Shown: in pieces, positions 9,991-21,567 of the stretch
Position numbering within the stretch: position 1 is the stretch's first letter
Layout of the letters: each line of letters opens with the position of its first letter
From: Bolinopsis microptera
Lineage: Eukaryota; Ctenophora; Tentaculata; Lobata; Bolinopsidae
NCBI RefSeq assembly: GCF_026151205.1
Contig: NC_087074.1
Span: forward strand, 16,813,962 to 16,877,961
Reading direction: 5' to 3'
Length of the DNA: 64,000 nt
The notes under the pieces: generated by a model
Told to the model about the DNA's origin: nothing
What the model saw: the letters and a program-made list of their open reading frames with translations, nothing else
Databases searched by the model: none
Made by a program: the position numbers and the translations under genes

Positions 9991-12900
9991 CAGATTTTAA
10001 TCTGTTCAGTGGATATATGTTGGGTTGTGTTCAGGGTTGTGGATTGAATGATTTATTCGGTATTGATATGGGCTTGTGTTTTCCCAAGCATGCTCCTTTT
10101 TGCGATGTGTCACTGTATGGTCTTGCACGTTGCACATGTTTCATAATACTCTTGCCCGGTCAAAGCTTGGTTGTGCCAAATAGATGGCTTACACATCTTT
10201 TTGGATGGAGAACGTTTAGATAGTCTATAAGGTGTGACAACACCCACTACTGATACAGTAGCTCCATATGAGACTTGGGAATAGGGGTATACAGCTTATG
10301 GTACTTGTTTCTGGAATAAACTTCATAATACGTTTAATTATAGCTATACTTGTAGTTAGTTACTTTTTAATGTTATCTAGTTGGGGTTCCAGGATAGTAA
10401 TGGTCTATGATAACTCCAAGGAATCTCTTTTATATACTCGGTAAGGCGTGTTAGCCTGATAACGGAGTGAGTTTCAGAGCCTTATTCACGAGCACGTGCA
10501 CAGGACGAGTACCGGCCATGTCTGACTAACATTGTAGACCGATTTGCTTTGGTAATGTGCAGCAAGTTAGATTCCATATAGTCATTTACAGATATTTCAA
10601 CGTAATTTATTAGCATTTCAATTAGGCTTCTTGTCAGTTTTTCAGGAACAAAATATGTTCGTGTCATCTGCAAAAACAGTATGAAGTGTCCAAGTTTGCT
10701 TGAGTTGGTAATGTCATTAATGTAGAGTAAGAAGAGGAGAGGGGCCTAGAACGGATCCTGTGGGTACCCCATATTCAATTTTGCAAAGTGATCAGAGTGT
10801 GAATTTTGGAAAAATCAACCCATACTGCTGTCGGTTACACAATTAGCTTTCATTAGGTCAAAGACAGGCCATTTATGCATCTTGTGTTCAAGTTTGAAAG
10901 TTAATTTTCTGTGGTCGATTGTGTCGACGCTTGCTTAAGTCTAGAATATGCCAATTACATTGATGCGTACTTTCTAGGTTTTTAAAATGTGGTCAATGGC
11001 AGTATTTGATGGCATGTGCCGTTGGACGTGGTTGGATCTGAATCCAAACTGTTTATCGTATAGACCATTATGTGAAGTAAAGAAGCAATAGTTCGGCAGT
11101 TAAATTACTTTTTCTAATATCTTACCAAAAGATAGGTAGAATGGATATAGGCCTGTAGTTTATCAAAACAGCTGTTGGGTCTCCTTCTTAACGACGGGGG
11201 TGACCTTAACACTATTTTGAGAATATTGGAAATAGACCCCGCTTTCATGAAATGAGTTTAGGAAACCAGCTAGGTGCTTAGAGTTTGGTAGTGCAACATT
11301 TCTTAAGAAAGCTATTGATTTGCACTAGCCTTGTCACCCTGGACTAGGTTTTCAAACAAATTTTTCGATTTTCTCAGTATCACAGAGGGTTTAAGAACAC
11401 TGTGGTAACTCTATTGTTAAAGTATTCTTATAATTAAGTGGGCCTTGGCAAGCTGTGTCACGATCTTATTGTTTGGAGGAGACAGAGCTTCGCATTTACG
11501 GTTTCCCTGCAATGGAAGAGAAGAACATGTAAGCCATTCGATTTGACACGCTTTTCTTTTTACTAAACTACCATCTATTTTGAACGAGGCCTTTATTCCT
11601 GTTGTGTGTTTCCCCTCTGTTCATTGGATTCAGTGCCCATGTTTGTTATAATTTTTTAATTACCTGAGACTTTTGAGAATTTTCTGCAATAGTACAATTC
11701 CTTGGCGATCTGATAATGTTTTTAAATGTCGACGAATTTAGATAGGTTACAGTATAGATCAGAGTCTCCAAGAGGGTGGGGTTCTTATTGTACTCTTCCA
11801 CTGCTTTGTTAAGATATTCTTTCTTTTTCACTGATGCAAAAAAAAAATTTTTATTTTTGGGGATCCTGGTGTGATCCAAGGGTTTGCAATCTATTTCTTT
11901 TTTGACTTTTTGGAACGATCAGATTCAATTATAAAAAGTTTTCTTTCGATCAAAAGTTTATCTATTTTACAAAAAATTTCAATGTTTTTTTTTCTACGTG
12001 TTGCACACCTGCCCACAAAAATTTGTTAGAATATCTTTATGAACTTGGTCATATTAGATAACCAGTGTCGTATTTTGGTTGTTCAAGGGTCAAGTTCTGG
12101 TTCTTCAGGCATGCTACATTCGAGGAATTCAGGGAATATTGAGAGTGATTGGCGAAACCCAGGTAACCAGTAGTCCAGCTGACACAATATTGTCAGTGGA
12201 GTTTGTCAGAATATTGTAAATAAGCGATGGGACACAGGCCTGGTTTATGGTGCGATGCCCCGTGATTAAGCGGGATGAAGTTATTTCCATATTATAAATT
12301 GTTTTCAAAGCTGGCAGAGCCTTTTTTTAACTAGATTAAGGTTGAATATACGCAAGCAGGATAACTGTTTCTATCAGGAATACTGATTAGAAGGCTCTCA
12401 AATTCGGGTAGGGAATTTCTTTGTCAGATCCACCAGGTGGTCTGTATAGGACGCCAAATGTTGGGGCATGCCAACATTTGTTATGGAGCATTAACACAGA
12501 TTCAAGGTTAGGGGTAACATACTTAGTTTGTCAATAGGGTGGTAATAAAGTGACTCATTGATGTAAATTTCCCCACTACCACTAACTTTAGATTTGTCAC
12601 GTAATTTATTGGTGTATTCAGAGTGATAAGGGTATCCTATACAAGTCTATTGAGGTTTGCATCAATATTTGTCTCAGCCAAGCCAAGAAACGAGAGTGGA
12701 GACTGTTTGTGAGATTTCTGTGACAAAGGTATCAAAAATTTGCAGCATTTTACTCAATATTGTTAAAAATACAGTAAGGTTCTGCCCAGTTCTATGATAC
12801 AGCTTTATGAGGTTTTAAGCTTTTATGATCTTCTATTTTTACAGCTTTTATGGATTTCATTGATTTCAGAAACATCTTCTATTTCATAAGGTATGGAACT

Positions 12901-13650
12901 GGGTCTTGTTTGTCACGTATAAGTGCAGCAAGCAATATGGGCGTACCAGTTGTGGTAACGCTGGCGATGCAGATGTAGAATTGCAGCTTTCATTGGTGTT
13001 GGCTGTATTTGAAGAGATTTTTGGACATTTAGAGTGTGTAAACTGTTCCACAGATGCTACAGTTTTTAAATGTTTGTGGTGTGTGTGTTGAGGTTAAATT
13101 TATTGCATCACTTGAAAACATTCTTAGTAATTTGGTGGTTGTTGATCATCATATTTTGGTGGGCGCCTCCTACCACCTCTACCGCTCCGCGAAAGAAGTC
13201 CCCTTGATGCGTGTTAAACGTGTATTGACTGGCTACTCTTCTGCAGCTACAGATTCCTTAATATTCGCAAGCCAATTACTGGATACCACTTTTAACAAGG
13301 TGGACAATATTGAGGTATGAGGGCATTGTGCAGCAAATATCCTTCTGCCATACTCATCAGAGAGCTGGCGACGAAAAATAGAGTTATCAATAATATAAAA
13401 TGTTTCTTTGCTGATTTGGGTCCCCTCATCGAGGATGACCGATTAAAGCTTTCAAATTTTCTATTTTACGAGAGTTTAGTCTAGTTGGACAGTAACATTG
13501 ACAAGTGGATTTTAGGGTTTGGGGTAGTTTCATATATGTTATGCACAGGGATTCGAGGTAACATGGAGGGGTAGGCTTCTGATAGTGGTGAGACCGGGAG
13601 TTAATACTGTTGATTCCTGTATGGATGACAATATTACGGTAAGGGGCCAA
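9990..13650 (-). mobile_element. Decayed CR1/jockey-like non-LTR retrotransposon (endonuclease and reverse transcriptase)
   Basis: Reading the minus strand in shifting frames recovers an ordered LINE. An endonuclease remnant near 13.1-13.3 kb has the YTFNTHQGDFFRGAVEVVGG stretch, matching the family pattern Y-x3-R-x-D-R-x3-RGGGV. GVLYRPPGG lies near 12.43 kb. Reverse transcriptase follows with INYRPISILPIF and DKQFGFRSNH near 11.0-11.2 kb, PQGSVLGPLLFLLYINDIT near 10.7 kb and the catalytic FADDT at about 10.66-10.68 kb. C-terminal RT similarity continues to about 10.1 kb. Many stops and frameshifts break every frame, so it is an old, dead copy. Its outer ends were not located; Lys/Pro-rich frames at 14.3-15.1 kb on the same strand could be its ORF1. 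Confidence 0.75.
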
Positions 13651-15600
13651 TTCAATTGCAAGTCAGGAGAGCAAGGCCTCCATGTGACTACCAAAACACG
13701 TTCCTGGGACCCAACGACCAAAGGTACTAATGGGCTCCAATATGTATCCTGGGGGTGTTTGGATTCACCCAGAATGATGGTCGAATTGATGAAGTGAGGA
13801 TGAAATGTGTCTAAAGGTCAGGCTTCATCTCTCCGTGGAGACCTTCTGTCTGGGAGGATCGTGTTCAAAAGTCCTGGCATAATCTCGTTGTGGACTAACA
13901 AAGCTGTTGTCCTGAAGGGGAGATCTTCTGATTGGCTGTAATCATTATTGCAGAAGGAATTGGTACGGGCAGCTCTTGTGTGATTCGTTCAGGAATGTGA
14001 GATTCGGGATCAACACAGGTTACATCATCTCTGTGCTTTGGAATGTGCGTTTAGTACCAGAGCTATACATACTATGAGACACGGAGTTAATCTTGATATT
14101 CCTATCATCATGGAGAAAGGTATTTTAGGAAACCAATGTGTCAATTAGCTTCTTCAGCACTGTGCGGATTTCTCTTGTGGGGTGCTCAGTGCCAGTTGTA
14201 CCTTATACGAGAAGTCCCAATAGTAAACCCCCCCATTTAAATACTTCACGATAGTTCTCACCAACACTAGTAATTTTTGCTACAGTTTATATATCTATTA
14301 CCACTGGAGTATTACCAACTGATGAACGCTTGGACTTCCTCCTTAAGTTCTGGTGTAAGGGCTCGAGGGTCATACCATTCATAGGGCTTGCAGTTCTGTC
14401 ACATGTTTCTTTGTGTGTGGAGAGACAGTATTTAGGTAGGGGAAAGGGGATGTGGGACCGGACCATGGTTGGCTGTGGGCATCCTGTTGGTGGAGGCCGA
14501 GGCTGCTGCTGCTTCTGGTTGCAAAGCGACGGAACTTTCAATGTATGTGACTTTGTTCAGTCTGGGTAATAGCTGTTTTTGGATGTAGTGAGTTCAGCTG
14601 TCAAACGGGTGTGCTATAGGGTGTGGCTGGGTAAACTTCTTGGAAGGCAGACTCACGGAGGCCTTTTATCTATTGCTGTAGCTTGGTTCCGTTTCTCTGT
14701 GGGACTTCATCATTAACCAACCTGGTTTGAAGAGGTTCACAAGACATTATGCGGTTGGGGACAACCTCCTAGTGCTGAACGGAATGTCAGCGTAGTGGGA
14801 TGAAGGTACTTACTTAAGTGCGGGGGACAGGGACATAACAAGCTTGGGCAACTCCACAGTTCCATTTTCTTAATATCTGATGGTGAAAGGGCGAGTAGAT
14901 TAATGCACTTTATGCCATTTGCTGTTGACACTTGTGCAGGTGATGTAGGTGAGTTTTTGTCACTTTCTTGCAGGGACACTTTCTTTTTGTTTTGGGTAGG
15001 GTTCTCTTGTTTGAGAAGGTGTGCTCTTGGCATCTTGCACTTGGGAGTACCCTTGTTTGATGGGTTTGGGAACAAGGCACTCTGCATTCAAAGATTTGTC
15101 TCCCAGTAACATCAATGGGGCTTTCTGTAGCGACAGTAGGAGATTCGGTGTTACTCTTCATTGCTCCTTGAGAGGGAAAAATCTAGATTGAGGTGAGGTC
15201 ATAGAGGCTGTTATTCGGGATCGTTGGTTGGCGCCTTGTGAGGACGGAGATTCGTAACAGATCTATCGTGTGTACCATGTTATGAGAAGAGGCGGGGGCA
15301 GCCGGTGGACCGTTCGGGGTTGGTGTTCCGTCAGACAGGCATCAGGGACATGGGAAGAGTGAGAGTATAGTATAGAGTATAATAATGTGCAACGTGAAGG
15401 ATGTGAAATATCATAGCTATATTAGAAATAATCATAATAAGAATCTTATAGACTGGCACCCTGCAGACCAACATAGACAGGATTGATATGAGAGTGAGAT
15501 TGATAGGGTTGATGATGGAGGGATGGTATGGAGGATGTTTGTGGAAGGTGAGGGCTGGGAAGACCAAAATATATTGCTGAAAGAGTGTTAATTAGTCATA
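13651..15600 (-). other. Possible ORF1/5' region of the decayed LINE
   Basis: No domain is recognisable. Several minus-strand open pieces (14287-14541, 14737-15087, 14910-15161) are rich in Pro, Lys, Ser and Cys, and lie directly upstream of the LINE endonuclease, where ORF1 would sit. The assignment is by position only. Confidence 0.25.
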
Positions 15601-18544
15601 TCAAATCTGTGTATATTAAATAAGACAGATAAGATAGTAGATACAATTTGCATACTTTCAACAACTACTATTTAATGATGGCGGAGGGAGCAACCATGAA
15701 TTACACTATGCTGTGAGGCTCCAGGTGTGGTGACTGTGATGGATGTGAGGATGAGTGAAGTGTGTTTACATAAACAACAGCACAACAAGTAATTCAACTC
15801 TCAAGCTGGGCCATCAGCAGTCTTCTGTTCACCAACCCCTGCAGGTCCACCACAGGCTTCCCCACTGCCAACGAGTTTAGAGATTCATGGTCATTGTGCA
15901 TTCATGGTAATCCTCAAAATTATTTGTTATATAGTAGAGTTGAAGTATTAATATCAGAAGTCGATTTGCTGCCAAACGTCAGACTCCACGTTCAAGCCGC
16001 CAAGTAACCGTTTAAGTGGAACACCGAAACACGAGGTTTGTCTGACCCTAACCCGACGAGAAATTGAACTAACTTCCTTAAATATATGGTTCCATTCACG
16101 TGAGCGAGACAGTTTTTTGCCAATATCTTACCAGGGGAGCATTTTATTTTTTTAATTAGGAATCAGCGTCGAAAATGTACATCGATCCATGTAGGTTTAA
16201 AACTGTTCAGGGGCCCTTTCAGAAAAAATTTAGGAGATCGCGATCGATGTAGAGTGATTTAGTACGGTCGAGTAATTTTAATTAATTAATGAAAAAGAAC
16301 AACGGTTTCGATACTAAATTTTTAAACTGGTATTTGATAATACTCCTTATTTTAATTATTATAATTGAGTTGAACTGAATTATTATTTTTAAGTGTCTAG
16401 TGTGTCCGTGGAGAATTTGGAGTTTGCTCAATTTTACATGCTGAAAATAACATTTACGCTTCTCTAGAATTGTTGCACTTGAGCTTGGGTTTTTGTTGTT
16501 CTTTTTGTTAGTTTCGGTTTAGCTTTATGGTTCTTGGAAGCGTTGTGTTAATTTGTTAATTCTCTTTTTTTATATTAGGCGCAATGTTGTTATTGCATTT
16601 TGCATTCAGGTCCCATGTTTGGGTTTTTGGCTATAAATTACGCTCTATACTATACTAAGGATACTCTCTCTAATTGTGGATTTCTTGGAAATGCACACAG
16701 CCCTTCTTTCACGGCTCAGCTTGGCCGTTTCATACCAGATGGGGAAAATTGTATGCTAATTTATTACCACATTAATGAGAGTTCAAATGGGTTGATGAGC
16801 TTTGGTGCACATTTTTCTCAAATGAAGGCCGTAACTAAAAACATGTTTTAGTAAACAGTATCAATTTTACAGAAATTAGGTTGGATTATTCAGAAATTTC
16901 TCATTTCTATTGGAAAATTCTTGTATATGATTTTGTTTCTGAAGTTTCACTCAACTATGTGTGTGTAGTATCAATACTGTATTTCTAAGAAAATATTCTG
17001 TATGTAGAATGTCTGTCTGTGTGTATGACCGCCCACGTGCAATATCAGACGATAAATATGGAACTTGCAAGATTTGAGAGTGAAAAAACATTTTGATCGG
17101 TTGTGTTGATATTACGCTGTGTTTTGCATGTGATAAATTTTTAATTGACTGTATCTTCAGGTTGTCTAGGATATTTTTGGGGCGTAGATTTAAACTTATA
17201 ACAAAAAAAATACTATTTGCTTCCTCCTGTGACACAGGCTTTCTAGTATTTTAATAATAAAAGAAACCAAGTAGCAATTTCAATCTTTTATTTGACAATT
17301 TTCCAATTAGTTCCTCAAAAACCAGCTACTACAAAATTCTCGTGGCACTTTTATCTTCCTTAAATTCTATCTCTCCGGGAAGTGCTGCTTAGTCTTAACG
17401 TGCCCTTTTCAAATTTCTCGAATATGCCGTGAATGTTCCCTTCTGGTTAGCTTCGAGCAAGTGCGACCTTTGCTCTACACACGCCTTCTCTTCTTCACTA
17501 TATTCCCTACTCTTTTACTGCTTTTTTCCCTGGACGTGCATGTGTCACTTTCACATCAGGACAACTGTTACAACTTTCAGCCGGCTGACTTTGAGTTAAT
17601 AATATATCCCTTGTGTTCTCTTGTTCTTGAGCTCAGGGTTCCCAGCCCCCCTATATCAATACCTCCTTCGTTCGGAGCAAAAAATCTTTCGTTGGAACTT
17701 ATTTCACATCTCACACATCTGGGTGGTCCGGAAATTGTTTGATTGACTAACAGTGCAAGCTTGATGTAAAAGCCAAGTTTTGGTTTTGGACTTTGAGTTA
17801 AAATACCAAATATTGGGAAGTACCCGGTTAAAAGTGGGTACTCCCAATGTACGGGGCTGAAGCAAAACTGTGGCGTCAGTGGTGTCAAGTATTGAGACTA
17901 ATTTTCTGAGTTTTGTGTCTCTTATTGATACTTGATTCGTCATCTGCAAGGTAAAAAATATTTTGTTTTAACCTGCAATCTAGCATGATTTCTTCCTTGT
18001 GAAATTACATGATCTTCGTCGCTGCGCACTATGTAAACGCAATAACGGATTACTCTGCCATTTGTGTAGATCTTCTGCAGAATATTCATTAGGTCCATCG
18101 TTCGTATTGCTAAGTCAGATCGGAATGTCGAACCCCAAAAATGTCTATCACTGATTGAACCAGACGAACTAATAGGTGTGGCCTTCTTGCTGTTTTTACT
18201 GCAACTGTAACACATTCCCATATGTTTTGTGGCATCTGCTCATCTGGTGAGTGGCGAAGGTTTACAGGTTCCCTCTTGTTAAGCCAAGCTCTGAAGTCAC
18301 ATGAGCTATTTGGAGCTAATAATAAATAAAAAAAAAAACAAAAAAAAAAAATAAAAAAAAAAAAAAATAAATAAATATCAGCTCCCTTCATCAATTTTCT
18401 GTGTTTTGGAAAAATTGTTCCTCCATCGGCATTATTCTTGAGGCTTCCTTATCACAAACGGTCAGTCCAATTGGGATCATAAGACAAGGAATTTGGTTAC
18501 ATTGAATTTTCTTGTTTATTGGTGGATACAAAGCTCTTTATTTT
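15601..18544. other. Non-coding stretch with dispersed-repeat fragment and poly(A) tract
   Basis: No supported gene. At about 15914-15945 lies a fragment (attatttgttatatagtag) shared with 46.59 kb and 57.99 kb, part of a dispersed repeat. An A-rich tract at 18325-18376 could be a retroelement tail. An open minus-strand stretch at 17.94-18.39 kb shows no family I recognise. The 83-codon frame at 16600-16851 has no support. Confidence 0.4.
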
Positions 18545-18682
18545 CCAGGGGGGGGCCTGCCTTCCGAGATCGCATTACAAAGGGGGACCCTCGAGTCCAA
18601 AATCTTATATCGATCTTTGAAAACCGAAAAAAATATTTTTGGCTCATAATGATCAGGGTAGCAGGAAACATGAACAAAAGTA
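18545..18682. repeat. Dispersed repeat copy, interrupted by the LINE at its right end
   Basis: About 138 bp (from gcctgccttccgagatcgc to gaacaaaagta) nearly identical to segments at 20452-20591 and, with more divergence and opposite orientation, at 46.8-47.2 kb. The final 11 bases, gaacaaaagta (18672-18682), are the left target-site duplication of the LINE that follows. Confidence 0.8.
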
Positions 18683-20332
18683 CATACATACATGCTACAT
18701 GCTACATGAAGAGGTCTCCTCCTAGTCGTTGGAGTGGCCTACATCACACACATCTCTTCTACGGCGTAACATGTTCCTCCATTCCACTCGCTTTAGAGCC
18801 AACTGTTTTACTGCATCTCTGCTGATGTTATCGACACCTGTAAATTCAGCCGCATCCTCGAGTACACAGGCCATCCAGCCTTTGCGGGGTCGTCCTCTCA
18901 GTCTCTTTCCATAGTTTGGTTTCCAATCCAGTAAGAAATTGGGAAACCGCGTCTCTGGCATTCTGACAACATGTCCGTACCACCTTAGTCTAGCCGCACC
19001 GATGAAAGTTTCGATAGACTTAATTCCAGCACGCCTGAGAACTTCTTCATTGGAGACATGGAAGAACCACTTTATCTTCAAGATTCTTCTCAGGGAGGTC
19101 AGATGGAAGACCTCAAACCGTTTCATCTGCTTCTTTGTTGTGTTCCACACTTCGGCTCCATATAACAGAATAGTAATAACAGCAGCCTTGTAGATACGGA
19201 TCTTGGTGGGCGTTCTTATAGTTCGACTGTTCCATATCTTCCAAAGCTGATGGAACGCACCATTAGCACGCTGGATCCTGATGTCAAGATCTCGGTCAAT
19301 GGTACCATCCCCACTGATGTTGGCACCAAGATAAACAAAGTTGCTGATCTGTTCAACAGGTTCTCCCTCCACTGTTAGCTTTATACTGTCTCTTTCGGTG
19401 TAAGGTCGCTGGGACGCACACTTGCTGATCGCCATGCATTGTGTCTTTTTAGCGTTGATCTTCAACCCAGCATAAGAGGTGTAATAAGCTATAAAGCTAT
19501 AAGATCAGTGGACTCTTGCAGCCCTTCTTCAGTATTGTCCATCACTGCCAGATCATCAGCGTAGTCACTGTCCATGATAACTTTTTCATCTGCACCCTTT
19601 AGTTCCTTTTGCAGTACAGCACCATGACTGATTGCCTTGTGAACCTCGGCCAAAAAGATTCCAAAGTTCAGACAAAAATTAAATACAGGGGGGCCCTGGA
19701 TATCACCCTGTCCAGTGCCCGAATTAACAGAGAACCAATCAGACATTTCACCATTAACCCTGACAGCACTCATGGTTCCGTTGAAGAATGCCTGAAAGAT
19801 TCTAACATATTTCTCAGGAAGTCCATAGTGTCTCATGCTTGACCAAATAAACTCTCTTCTGATGGAATCAAACGCTGCCTTAAAATCAATGAAATTAACA
19901 TAAAGTGGAATGTTAAACTCAATGCAGTTGTGAATAATGGTGCGGATGGAATAAATCTGATCAATACATGAGCGGTTCCGTCTGAATCCACACTGATTTT
20001 CCCTAAGAAGACACTCCATTCCAACATCCAGCCTCTTAAGAAGAACCATTTGAAGAACCTTAGAAGACGTTGCCCTAAGAGTTATACCCCTATTATTGCA
20101 GCAGTATGAGGTGTCTCCCTTCTTTCCGATAACCACTATAACACCTTTAAGCCAATCCTCAGGGATCACCTCTTCCTCCCATACCTTTTTAAACAGTAGC
20201 TCTAGTTGGCCAACAGGAGCACTTCCACCATACTTAAGTTGTTCATTAGTTATCTCATCAACCCCTGCACTTTTGCAGTTCTTCAGTTTCTTTAGAGCAT
20301 AACTAATCTCATCTCTAGAAGGAGGTCCATCA
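18683..20332 (-). mobile_element. Young 5'-truncated LINE (reverse transcriptase C-terminal two thirds)
   Basis: The insertion is bounded by the 11-bp duplication gaacaaaagta at 18672-18682 and 20333-20343. On the minus strand it opens within the RT domain and reads through GFRRNRSCIDQI, NFIDFKAAFDSI, SGTGQGDIQGPP and the catalytic SDYADDLAVM (19489-20330), then NAKKTQCMAIS, SNFVYLGANIS, ILLYGAEVW and LRWYGHVVRM (18722-19465). The coding stretch is open apart from one frameshift near 19485-19500, where an 8-bp tandem duplication of TATAGCTT breaks the frame. The 3' end is a short TGTAGCA/TGTA simple repeat rather than poly(A). Near-intact frame and an identifiable target duplication mean recent insertion. 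It has the RT plus C-terminal domain of the lineage often seen in marine invertebrates and fish; clade not determined. Confidence 0.88.
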
Positions 20333-20760
20333 GAACAAAAGTAGTTTCCAAGAAAACTTTGAAAATTTTTGTCTTAGAAAATTTTCGGTCCGAGTCATTC
20401 TCGATACGCACCTCTGAAAGCTGAGCTCCCGCTTCCGAGCTCGTATTGCAAAGGGGCCTGCCTTCCGAGATCGCATTACAAAGGGGGACCCTCGAGTCCA
20501 AAATCTTTTATCGAACTTCGAAAACCGAAAAAAATATTTTTGGCTCATAATGATCAGGGTAGCAGGAAACATGAACAAAAGTAGTTTCCAAGAAAACTTT
20601 GAAAATTTTTGACTTAGAAAATTTTCGGTCCGAGTCATTCTCGATACGCACCTCTGAAAGCTGAGCTCCCGCTTCCGAGCTCGTATTGCAAAGGGGGGCC
20701 TGCCTTCCGAGATCACATTACAAAGGGGGACCCTCGAGTCCAAAATCGTATACTTACAAA
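20333..20760. repeat. Tandem pair of a ~240-bp dispersed repeat
   Basis: Two consecutive units, starting at gaacaaaagtagtttccaag (20333 and about 20573), share over 95% of bases by eye, including 'ggtccgagtcattctcgat' and 'ggaccctcgagtccaaaat'. The same family occurs at 18545 and 46.8-47.2 kb. Open frames on the minus strand here are by-products of the repeat. Confidence 0.8.
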
Positions 20761-21567
20761 ATTTTTGACTTGTAAAATTTTCGGGAAAACAATTTTTTCC
20801 AAAAATTGTTTTCCCTTTTTGGCCCCTTGCCCAGATTTCATGGGGGGGATGGCCCCCCTGCCCCCCCCCCCCCCCCGCTTCCTACACCCCTGTTCCGGGG
20901 TATTCTTTTTGGTATGACTTACTATCACCACTCATTCGAGGAATATATTAAATCAAAGAATATTCATTTTCATTTTACTATATTATTTAATGAAGGTTTA
21001 TGAATGCATTTATTTGATAGTTTTGATAATCAGATATTTGGCCATTCAAATTACGTTTGATCTGAAAAAATGAGAGTTGTAGCCTCTCAGATGACCAAGA
21101 TACGAGGCATGACGAGTTTGTCCATTACGTGTGATCAGGTGATTCGATTACCTGATGAGGTGATTAGATGGCCCCGTCAAATTGCAAGGGAACCCAATTA
21201 ATGTGACCTATCACATAATCACCTAATCAATTTTGTTAACGAGATACATTGAATGCTTGATAACTTCGTCATTTCAAATACGTTTGGCCTCAATTTTTCA
21301 GATCAGATGCAACAATTAATTATCTGCAGTAATCTGAAATAAATGGGCGTCTAGCATGTCCGGAAAGAACAATATAGGTGATTTAATATTATATGGGCGT
21401 AGTCTAAATATTCAAATTTTTGAACATTGGCAACGGAATCCTCGAATGAGTAGTTACAGCATGCCATCTGCAAAGTTGCAGGTCCATAATATGAAACACG
21501 GTGGTGGTATAAGACTCAACGTATGTAACGTTAGTTTTGCCCCACCCCACTACCTGTAGCTTTTCTG
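20761..21567. other. Non-coding spacer with poly-C run
   Basis: Contains a C-rich run around 20849-20877 and AT-rich DNA with several GATTAGGTGATTAGA-like short motifs at 21130-21230. No exon seen. Confidence 0.4.

Noticed and set aside
16600-16851. 83-codon frame
   Set aside because: No recognisable motif and no flanking gene features.
20713-20931. Gly/Pro-rich frame near the poly-C run
   Set aside because: A low-complexity run of the dispersed repeat, not coding.
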